A DNA stretch of 6,583 nucleotides from Acidocella sp. GTDB taxonomy: Bacteria > Pseudomonadota > Alphaproteobacteria > Acetobacterales > Acetobacteraceae. The first letter of the stretch is position 1. Each line of letters begins with the position of its first letter. The stretch is from assembly GCA_029077775.1 (NCBI GenBank), contig JAQNCU010000172.1, positions 1 through 6,583 on the forward strand. Direction: 5' to 3'. Below, piece by piece: positions 1 to 6,258 of this stretch. Below the pieces are notes generated by a model. The model saw nothing but the letters and a program-made list of their open reading frames with translations. It did not search any database and was not told where the DNA came from. Made by a program: the position numbers and the translations under genes.

Positions 1-1425
1 AGCCACTGGCGGGCGGTGGCGGCCAAAGAGAATCACTGTGGGTGTGCCGTGGCCGGGAATGTAGGCACCGCTGGTGTCAATCATGTGGCTGAGATCTATT
101 TTGGGGAGATACTGTTCGATTAATTTTTTGCCAAATTCACGCTTCATAAAACTGTTGGCGGTAATCTGGCCGACAAATCCGCCCGGACAGGCCAGATCAA
201 AAAGGCGCTGCATAAACGGAACGGCGAGGGAATACTTGCCGTGACACACATCGGGATAGCGCTGGCGGTAAGCCTCATTAAGGGCCTGGTCTTTGACGGT
301 GATATACGGGGGGTTGGCGACCACGGCGTGGTATTGTTTGGGGGACAGTATGCGCCGCAGCTCCGGCAAATCTTCACTTTGGTAGGCGTGGGCCAGTTCA
401 TGAAAGTCCATAACGCCCTGCTCTGTGCCGGGTGAGCCATGCAGCAGCGAATCGCCACAGACCAGATTAAATTTGAACGCCGGGGCATCGCTGAGTCTGG
501 TGATCTGGCAGGCCTGAAGGGCGGCCAGCAGCAGGCGGAAGCGGGCGATGGCCACGGCATAAGGGTTGATATCCACACCATGGATGGATGTCAGCGTGCG
601 GTTGATCAATTCACGGTCACTGGTGCCGGGCTCTATTTTGCGCCAATGATTCAGCAGGTGGGCAAACGCGCCCAGGAGGAAGTGACCACTGCCGCAGGCG
701 GGGTCAATGAGTTTAAGATTTTTCAGGCCAAATTCTCCAATAGCCGGTTCCAGCGTGCGGGCAAGAATAAATTCCTCAACAAATACCGGGGTTTGGAGAA
801 GCGCATATTTTTTTCGCGCGGCCTCGGACAGGTCCTGATATAAATCACCCAGGAAACGGGTATCGGCGTTGGCGTCGGTGAAATCGTGGATAAGTTCACC
901 GGTGCCGTCCGTATCGATTTTCTGGAAAAATTCGATGAGCTTTTGCGCTGCATCACCGGATAGCCAGGTTCGGTAGGCCAGCACCACATTGTGTGAGCCG
1001 AAGACATCTTCAGTGCCGGACAGCTTGGCCAGATCGTCAAAAACCACCAGCAGGTAATCACGATCCGTCCGCTTGGGATGAGCCTTGAAATAGGCCTCGC
1101 GTTCATCCCGGGCCCTCTGCAAGCCGGCATCAGCTCCGGCTCCATGCGCCGGCCCGGCGATGCGCGGCGGGGTTATCAGTGCGTTGTCCTCCAGGAACCG
1201 AACAAACACGCAGGATAACACCCAGGCCACCGCCACCTGGGTGATCAAGTCGGCGCGCCACTGTTCATAAGCCACGCCGATACGGTCGGCGGCGCGGGCC
1301 TGATCGTATTCATTTTTCAAATCGGCGTCGGTCTGCGGCACCTCATCGCAACGCGCGCGAAGATCCGCCTCCAACTCCTTGAGAAGGGGCTTAAGATCAG
1401 TGAGAAGTCGCTTTCGGTCAATCAT
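1..1425 (-). CDS. pglX: BREX-2 adenine-specific DNA methyltransferase PglX, N-terminal part (runs off left edge)
   Basis: This is the first 475 codons of a site-specific DNA adenine methyltransferase. It would transfer a methyl group from S-adenosylmethionine to adenine in a specific DNA sequence, marking host DNA in BREX type 2 defence. My translation starts MIDRKRLLTDLKPLLKELEA, an opening I recall from BREX-2 PglX proteins. It shows the SAM-binding motif DPACGSGHF at residues 241-249, a GVDINPYA segment at 283-290 (motif II-like acidic region) and the catalytic NPPY at 371-374, followed by ITVKD. The frame stays open to base 1. Full-length family members are about 1200 residues, so the target-recognition and C-terminal parts lie outside the window. 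The ATG lies 7 bp after the pglW stop, so the two genes are probably cotranscribed. A type I or IIG restriction methylase is the alternative by motif alone, but the PglW neighbour settles it. The function is family knowledge; motifs and frame are read directly. Confidence 0.93.
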   Translation of the reverse strand, partial: MIDRKRLLTDLKPLLKELEADLRARCDEVPQTDADLKNEYDQARAADRIGVAYEQWRADLITQVAVAWVLSCVFVRFLEDNALITPPRIAGPAHGAGADAGLQRARDEREAYFKAHPKRTDRDYLLVVFDDLAKLSGTEDVFGSHNVVLAYRTWLSGDAAQKLIEFFQKIDTDGTGELIHDFTDANADTRFLGDLYQDLSEAARKKYALLQTPVFVEEFILARTLEPAIGEFGLKNLKLIDPACGSGHFLLGAFAHLLNHWRKIEPGTSDRELINRTLTSIHGVDINPYAVAIARFRLLLAALQACQITRLSDAPAFKFNLVCGDSLLHGSPGTEQGVMDFHELAHAYQSEDLPELRRILSPKQYHAVVANPPYITVKDQALNEAYRQRYPDVCHGKYSLAVPFMQRLFDLACPGGFVGQITANSFMKREFGKKLIEQYLPKIDLSHMIDTSGAYIPGHGTPTVILFGRHRPPVA

Positions 1426-1432
1426 CGAACGC

Positions 1433-4400
1433 TTATTTTCCTTCCATCTGGCCGGCGGCTACCGCCGCACGACCGCTGCCATTCTTCCTGGCATCCGTGC
1501 GGTGCAAATTCTGGCACCAGCTTTCCGGGATGCAGGCCCACTGGTTGGCGGTAATCACCGGAACCGCCGCGCCATCGAGCAGAGGCATGTCAGTTTGCGG
1601 ACTCGCCGGGATCAACAACCATACGCCGTGAACCCGCCCATCCTGCACCGCCTGGGCCACCCGCGAAAGCATAACCACTTGGCCGTAGCGTTCCAACCAG
1701 TTCAAGTTGTATGAAAGAACCGTCTGCCCGGCGGCGTTATTCTGAATCATGGCCTGCTCAACCTGGGGGATCACCTGGCTGGCAATCAGATATTTCAGAT
1801 TGCGCCAATGTTCACTGCGATGATCGGTCGCATCGGCGTTGACGACCACGGCCCAATCCGCGCCCACGGCATCGGCGGCCTGACGAAGGGCTGTAACGAA
1901 AACGCGTTCCAGGTCCAGCGGACGCGTTGCAAAACGCCCTGTGATTTCCTTACGCGCGGCATCATATAGATTTGGCCTCACGGTAAGAGCCAGAAATGAA
2001 CCGTGATTTTCGGCATAGCGAAGGCGTTCCTCAAACGCTCGGGCCTCGGCAACATCAGGTGGAACGTAGGTTGGCAGGAAGTTGGGCGTGCCCGCGGCCC
2101 GATCCAGCGTGGAGTAACGTGGCAGGGTGCTGGAGGCACCAGTGACGCTAAGCACATTGCGTGCCGTGCTGACATACGCCCCGCCGCCGGGCTGGCCGGG
2201 ATCCCAAGCCAACTCCAAGCCCGCATCCGTGAGCAGGCGGTCGAGTGTCGGTCTGGCAGGAAATTCTATAGCCAACGGATAGCGGCTGCTGACGCGCTGC
2301 TGAATTTGAACGGGGGTAAGGGATCGGACGCCAACAAGCCCGCCGTGGGAGAGCCGGATGGCGCGGCCGGCATCCATGTTGCGTGGATAAATTTCCTGCT
2401 TGCTGGAGATGGCGGCGTTCTGGGAAACGGCGGCGGCAAGGCGCACGAGGCGGGCGTCGCTCAGTGGTTCGGCTTCCGCGGGTAACGTGATTTTTCGCAG
2501 CAATTCCACAGCCCGTGCCGGGGGAAGAAGCGGATCTTCCGTGGCAATCTTATCGGCGCATAACCCAAGGGCGGCGGCATAATCGGCCAGGGACATATCC
2601 GTGGCGATCAGGGCATTGCCGCTCGCGCGGCGCAGAACATATCTGGGAAATTCGCGCAGGATTTCGGTTTCCACGGCGGCGCGGGTGACGGCGCGAGCCA
2701 GGCGGGTCCGGCGCGGTTCATCCTCAATGCTGCCACGGGCGGCCAGCAGAGATTCACACAGTTCATCGGCGGACATGACGCCACCATTGGCCTCAAGCAA
2801 TGTCCCGATCTGCTCGCGCAGAGCCGTGATGGCGGGGTCTCTTCCCCAGCGGGTCTGCGCTTCAGTCAGGATCTGGCTGGTGCGCCCGCGGCTGACGCCG
2901 GCCAGCGGGGCGATGTCACCCTGGCTGGGCCACTGCAGGTCTATGCGATCATCCAGGCCCAGCAACGCCCGGAGAGCGGTGGTTTCCGTGTCGTTACGGC
3001 TTTTGGCTTTCGCCCGCAGGATGGCTTGCGCCAGCATGTCGATGCTCAGTTGATCCCTGGGGGTTTGGCTGTGGTAGGTGGCAACATCGTCGGTAGCAGT
3101 GGCCAACGCAGTGTCGTCTGTGGTGCCAGCTCCCAGCCGCTCCCGGAGCACCTTAACAGCGGCCAGGATGCGCTTGCGGGTTTTATTGCCCACGCCACGC
3201 ATGCGGGCCAGACGCCGCCCCCACACATGCAGCAGTTCCTTCACCGTGACCACGTTGATGCGATCCAAGGCGTCCACCCCGGCGGCACCCAGCCCCAATT
3301 CAGCCACGTTGGTATCGATGGTGGCCGCGGCCAGGAGTGCGGAATTGTCCGCCTCCCCGTCATCCGTCGTAATGGTCAGCGTAGTGGTGGCGGTGCCGAA
3401 GATGCCCTGCCACGCGGCAAGCATCTGCTGGGCATTATCAAATCGTTCCCTGGGGTTGCGGCGCAGCGCCTGGCCGAAGAACTTCAGGAATTTATCGCGC
3501 AGGTTCGGGTCGAATCGGTCGGCGTCGATGGTGGCTTCGGCTTCAACCATCGTGGGGTCGGTTTTTCCATCATGCCAAACGGGCATAAAGCCGGTGGCCA
3601 TCTGATAAAGCGTGATGGCGGCGGAGAAACGTTCAGCTTGAAGATCCCAGCGGGGCGGCTTGCGCAGGGGCAGAAAGGGATCGAGATAGCCTGGGGTTCC
3701 GGCTCGGATATTTTCAGGGCTGCAACGCGAGAGTGAAAAATCAAAAAGTACCAGATGCAGGGCATTGCCACGGCCAACGGCGGAAACGCCGATATTTTCG
3801 GGCTTGATATCGCGATGAGCAATGCCTTCGCGTTCAAGAACAACAACCGCTTCAAGCAGGTCCTCGCCAAAGCGCTGGAGAAGGTCAAGACTCAGCCGTC
3901 CCTCTTCGGACAGGCGCTTGCGCAGGGTCTTATCACCGGCTTGATCCAGGAGAATGGCGGTGCGATCCCCGAACTGCACCACGTCGTGGCAGCGCACGAT
4001 CAAGGGACTGTTGAGCTTTTTGAGCACTTCACCTTCGTCTTTCACGCGGTCGTTGTGATCGGTATCCACCGCGATCTTGGCGACAAGCTGTTGGCCGTCC
4101 TTGCGGACAAGAAACACCTTAGCGGTAGAGCCGGTTCCCAGATGGCGCAAGACTTCATAATTGCCTGGGAGAATGTCGCCGGGTTTGGCCCCAGTTGGAT
4201 CTGAGGGGGGCTGGTTGTGTGGTGATGTCAGTTCCTCTTCAATCTGATTCAGATACTCTATGAAGTCATCGACCGTGTCCAAGCGGCTACTGACATCGGG
4301 ATCGGTGCTGGACTGAACGAGAAATTCCAGGGATTCCGGTGCGCCATTAAGAACGGCGCTGACACACAGGCCCCGATGGGTACGAAGTTTTTCAGCCAGG

Positions 4401-5770
4401 GCAAGAGGACTTTCTGCCGGTAGCTGGTCGGTGAAAAGCTGATAGCAGATTGCACCCAGGGAGAAAATGTCGTGGTGTTCACCAAGCGTATCCGGGTCGA
4501 TGAATGTCTCCGGTGCCATGAATACTTTCGTGGACTCCTCGGCGAACTTCTCTACATGCACCGTGGCGGTCACTTCTTGCGTGATTGCGGTTCCGCCGGC
4601 AACGGCCTGGCGATAGCCAAGCTGCCAGTTCGCAATGATGGTTTGTGGATTCGTGCTTTCCGGGTGGACGACAAGGATGGCGCGGGGGCTTAAGTTGCGG
4701 TGGACGACATGCTTGCCATGTGCAAAACTGATGGTTTCGGCAATCTGCCGAATCAGGCTCAGGCGAAGGTCGTCGGTGATACGGTCTTTCTGCTGGATAA
4801 GGTAATGATCGAGACGCACGGCGGTGGGGACATGCTGGAAGATGATCGCCGGGCCAAGTTCGTGGTGGGTAAATTCCATGGCGCGCAGCACGCCACGATG
4901 CTCCATGGTCTGCAAAAGACGAAATTCTCGCTCGGCTGCCCGTTGAACAATTACCCGCTGTTCGGCGTTGGTCTCGGATTGCACAAGATATATACGTATT
5001 CGGCGAAAGGCCTCTTTTAGTGAAACGTGTTTTCCGAGGAAATCCTGGTAGCCAGGACCTTCATCGATGATGCCCTGCAGTTCGTAATCGCCGACGCGCC
5101 GGCTGCGTTGGGACGGCCTGATGCCAATCTGATCGAGGGCGCGGCTTACGGCCTTGCCCATCGGGCGGTCAAAGGTGCCGCGCGGTCGTTCCGACAGACC
5201 GGGACATTCCCGGCGCTTTAGCGCCCCCATGATGCCCGGTTTGTTGTCCTGGTCACGGAGGCAAATGTGAAACCGTGCGTTCCCTTGGAGCTGCGACTGG
5301 AGATTTTCGGCTGAACAGAAGATCAGCGGCTCAATGAACGGCACGCGCAGAGTCTTGAATGCCTGCTGCCGCTGGAGCAGGGAGGCAAGTTTTCTGGCCT
5401 TCTGGTTGGCCAGGAAGACCGGGTTGTCCACCACTTTGCACCGGCCCTCGTGCCGCCAGCTCCAGGTGTGGCTGTCACCAGTGAGAACGCCCGGACGACT
5501 TTTAATCTCAACCAAAAAGAATCCCTGCGGCGTAAAGGCCAGCAAGTCCACTTCATTAAGACTGCCGTCATCGGCGATAAACTCAAAGTTGGACCAGGCC
5601 CGGTACGGTTCGTGACTGGGGAATCGGGCGCGGATATAGTCCAGCGCCTCCTTCTCCCACGGGAAGGCGGACGCAGCAATAGCACTCCAGTTTGGATGGC
5701 TCAGAGCGTTTATTTTCAATCTCCAGTTGCGACTCCAACCGATCGTCGTTCGGTGCTGGATTTTCAACAA
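1433..5770 (-). CDS. pglW: BREX-2 NERD/serine-threonine kinase protein PglW
   Basis: This large cytosolic protein (1445 residues from the TTG at 5770) belongs to the PglW family of BREX type 2 phage defence. Domains in order are as follows. A NERD nuclease-like domain spans about 35-165, with a PD-(D/E)xK-like D75 and E88-I-K90. A degenerate kinase domain spans about 228-510: HRN at 357-359 replaces HRD, NWQLG replaces DFG, and MAPE at 418-421 is kept. An intact-looking kinase spans about 538-790: glycine loop GTGSTAKV 545-552, K565, HRDIKPEN 652-659, and DFS for DFG at 677-679. A helix-hairpin-helix-like segment follows at 822-880, then a sigma-region-4-like HTH at about 930-976. A conserved-looking C-terminal module at about 1280-1420 has no fold I can name. 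No in-frame ATG precedes the NERD domain; the first is M181, so the start must be non-ATG. TTG at 5770, 5767 or 5719 are candidates, and homology of the FPWEKEALDYIRARFP region suggests a start nearer residue 18-25. The role of PglW as a kinase in phage growth limitation is family knowledge; the domain edges are my estimates. Confidence 0.93.
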   Translation of the reverse strand: MLKIQHRTTIGWSRNWRLKINALSHPNWSAIAASAFPWEKEALDYIRARFPSHEPYRAWSNFEFIADDGSLNEVDLLAFTPQGFFLVEIKSRPGVLTGDSHTWSWRHEGRCKVVDNPVFLANQKARKLASLLQRQQAFKTLRVPFIEPLIFCSAENLQSQLQGNARFHICLRDQDNKPGIMGALKRRECPGLSERPRGTFDRPMGKAVSRALDQIGIRPSQRSRRVGDYELQGIIDEGPGYQDFLGKHVSLKEAFRRIRIYLVQSETNAEQRVIVQRAAEREFRLLQTMEHRGVLRAMEFTHHELGPAIIFQHVPTAVRLDHYLIQQKDRITDDLRLSLIRQIAETISFAHGKHVVHRNLSPRAILVVHPESTNPQTIIANWQLGYRQAVAGGTAITQEVTATVHVEKFAEESTKVFMAPETFIDPDTLGEHHDIFSLGAICYQLFTDQLPAESPLALAEKLRTHRGLCVSAVLNGAPESLEFLVQSSTDPDVSSRLDTVDDFIEYLNQIEEELTSPHNQPPSDPTGAKPGDILPGNYEVLRHLGTGSTAKVFLVRKDGQQLVAKIAVDTDHNDRVKDEGEVLKKLNSPLIVRCHDVVQFGDRTAILLDQAGDKTLRKRLSEEGRLSLDLLQRFGEDLLEAVVVLEREGIAHRDIKPENIGVSAVGRGNALHLVLFDFSLSRCSPENIRAGTPGYLDPFLPLRKPPRWDLQAERFSAAITLYQMATGFMPVWHDGKTDPTMVEAEATIDADRFDPNLRDKFLKFFGQALRRNPRERFDNAQQMLAAWQGIFGTATTTLTITTDDGEADNSALLAAATIDTNVAELGLGAAGVDALDRINVVTVKELLHVWGRRLARMRGVGNKTRKRILAAVKVLRERLGAGTTDDTALATATDDVATYHSQTPRDQLSIDMLAQAILRAKAKSRNDTETTALRALLGLDDRIDLQWPSQGDIAPLAGVSRGRTSQILTEAQTRWGRDPAITALREQIGTLLEANGGVMSADELCESLLAARGSIEDEPRRTRLARAVTRAAVETEILREFPRYVLRRASGNALIATDMSLADYAAALGLCADKIATEDPLLPPARAVELLRKITLPAEAEPLSDARLVRLAAAVSQNAAISSKQEIYPRNMDAGRAIRLSHGGLVGVRSLTPVQIQQRVSSRYPLAIEFPARPTLDRLLTDAGLELAWDPGQPGGGAYVSTARNVLSVTGASSTLPRYSTLDRAAGTPNFLPTYVPPDVAEARAFEERLRYAENHGSFLALTVRPNLYDAARKEITGRFATRPLDLERVFVTALRQAADAVGADWAVVVNADATDHRSEHWRNLKYLIASQVIPQVEQAMIQNNAAGQTVLSYNLNWLERYGQVVMLSRVAQAVQDGRVHGVWLLIPASPQTDMPLLDGAAVPVITANQWACIPESWCQNLHRTDARKNGSGRAAVAAGQMEGK
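1439..1445 (-). promoter_or_regulatory. Candidate ribosome binding site for pglX
   Basis: The minus strand reads GGAAGGA at 1445-1439, inside the last codons of pglW, and leaves 13 bases before the pglX ATG at 1425. That spacing is longer than the usual 5-9. The site may therefore work mainly through translational coupling, since ribosomes ending on pglW stop at 1433, only 7 bp from the ATG. Confidence 0.4.
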
Positions 5771-5787
5771 AGCGAGATTCTAACCAT
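5764..5787 (-). other. Seven-codon ATG mini-ORF overlapping the pglW start
   Basis: The nearest ATG upstream of pglW is at 5787 on the minus strand. It reads MVRISLC and stops at a TGA (5766-5764) that overlaps the second possible pglW start as TTGA. It lies in another frame from pglW, and no Shine-Dalgarno sequence precedes it. It could be a coupled leader peptide, the true pglW start shifted by an indel, or chance. The overlap is visible; any role is inference. Confidence 0.15.
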
Positions 5788-5910
5788 TAATGCAGCAAGC
5801 GGGTACCGTGTCATCCAGATACTCAACATCAACGAGATGCACGCGGCCCTGAACGCCCCGCTCGTCGTCGCCGCTCGTCATCGCCCTCCGCCCACAGCAC
5901 GCCCCTGCCG

Positions 5911-5934
5911 CCCGCTCCACGCCTCTGCGTGATC
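5911..5934 (-). repeat. CACGCAGAGGCG-type interspersed repeat fragment
   Basis: On the minus strand this reads ATCACGCAGAGGCGTGGAGC. It resembles the CACGCAGAG/CACGGAG phased short repeats that I recall scattered between genes in Planctomycetes, Verrucomicrobia and some other phyla. Only one degenerate copy is present, so its repeat nature in this genome is inference. Confidence 0.35.
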
Positions 5935-5954
5935 CCACCGCCACGCCCAATCGC

Positions 5955-5983
5955 TGAACACTGAAAAATGAACCACTGAAAAC
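5955..5983. repeat. Two tandem TGAAC(C)ACTGAAAA repeats
   Basis: TGAACACTGAAAAA at 5955-5968 is followed directly by TGAACCACTGAAAAC at 5969-5983, differing by one inserted base and the last base. A further A-rich stretch follows. Such CACTGAAAA strings occur as simple intergenic repeats in PVC-type genomes from memory. The two-copy structure is read directly. Confidence 0.55.
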
Positions 5984-5990
5984 TAAAAAT

Positions 5991-6011
5991 TAACTTGCCT
6001 AACTTGGGCAA
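5991..6011. repeat. 9-bp tandem repeat overlapping an inverted repeat
   Basis: TAACTTGCC (5991-5999) is followed by TAACTTGGG (6000-6008), which match at 7 of 9 bases. The same stretch contains the perfect inverted repeat TTGCC (5995-5999) and GGCAA (6007-6011) around a 7-base spacer. This could be a small protein-binding site or a weak hairpin. On the minus strand it is followed by a T-rich run, but no minus-strand gene ends here, so a terminator role is unlikely. Confidence 0.4.
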
Positions 6012-6105
6012 CCTCTATGGGCACCGCATGACCAATGTGGGTGAGGCATTTTTTGGGAGGTTCTGCAACTTTGGGTATTCTCGCGCGTTGAGCGGGATAG
6101 GATGT

Positions 6106-6134
6106 TTGACGCTGTGAACGGCGGTGATGATAAT
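6106..6134 (+). promoter_or_regulatory. Candidate sigma70-type promoter of the cytochrome gene
   Basis: A -35 box TTGACG (6106-6111) and a -10 box GATAAT (6129-6134) are separated by exactly 17 bp, each differing from consensus by one base. Transcription would start near 6141 and give a leader of about 118 bases before the cytochrome ATG. The boxes are seen directly; activity is inferred, and promoter consensus in this organism is unknown. Confidence 0.55.
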
Positions 6135-6182
6135 TCCAACAGTCTGGTTTGTGATCTGCGGCGTTTCGCGGAGTTACAATCC

Positions 6183-6196
6183 AAAGCTTCGGCTTT
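6183..6196 (+). other. UUCG-tetraloop hairpin in the cytochrome leader
   Basis: AAAGC (6183-6187) pairs with GCTTT (6192-6196) around a C(TTCG)G loop, the very stable UUCG tetraloop. The stem is only 5 bp and no T-tract follows, so it is not a terminator. It could stabilise the leader mRNA. Confidence 0.4.
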
Positions 6197-6248
6197 CTGT
6201 GACCGGAGGTTCAGGCGTCTATTGGCAAGATGTGTTTGTTTAATTTTT

Positions 6249-6252
6249 GGAG
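6249..6252 (+). promoter_or_regulatory. Ribosome binding site of the cytochrome gene
   Basis: GGAG lies 6 bases before the ATG at 6259 and 9 before the second ATG at 6262, so it supports either start. Spacing favours the first. Confidence 0.7.
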
Positions 6253-6258
6253 TGCGTC

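Larger units (their letters stand above)
5771..6258. other. Divergent intergenic region between pglW and the cytochrome gene, no gene seen
   Basis: This 488-bp gap separates pglW (leftward) from the cytochrome gene (rightward). Open frames here, such as 5829-6011 minus and 6102-6365 plus, have low-complexity, arginine- and glycine-rich products without a ribosome binding site, so I do not call them genes. Composition changes sharply: a CG-rich block at about 5840-5950, an A-rich block at about 5955-5995, then mixed sequence leading to the cytochrome promoter. I found no tRNA-like or other recognisable RNA. No strong sigma70 promoter for pglW stands out. Confidence 0.7.

Noticed and set aside
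439..843. Plus-strand frame of 134 codons
   Set aside because: Antisense to pglX, whose methyltransferase motifs are unambiguous in the other strand.
723..1145. Minus-strand frames at 144-581 and 723-1145
   Set aside because: They are out-of-frame shadows of pglX, which reads continuously from 1425 to base 1 with correct motifs.
1..1425. Type I restriction methylase HsdM for the left-edge gene
   Set aside because: The N-terminus and the pglW neighbour fit BREX-2 PglX, and no specificity or restriction subunit is seen.
2003..2485. Plus-strand frame of 160 codons opposite pglW
   Set aside because: Antisense shadow of pglW with no ribosome binding site or domain.
3026..3736. Long plus-strand frame (236 codons) opposite pglW
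   Set aside because: It lies fully antisense to the strongly conserved kinase and HhH region, shows no recognisable domain and arises from GC-rich codon bias.
5829..6011. Minus-strand frame of 60 codons upstream of pglW
   Set aside because: Its product is a translation of the intergenic repeats, rich in Gly and Arg, with no ribosome binding site.
6012..6056. Possible rho-independent terminator ending in a T6 run
   Set aside because: The CACC/GGTG stem is short and imperfect with a long loop, and no plus-strand gene ends upstream of it.
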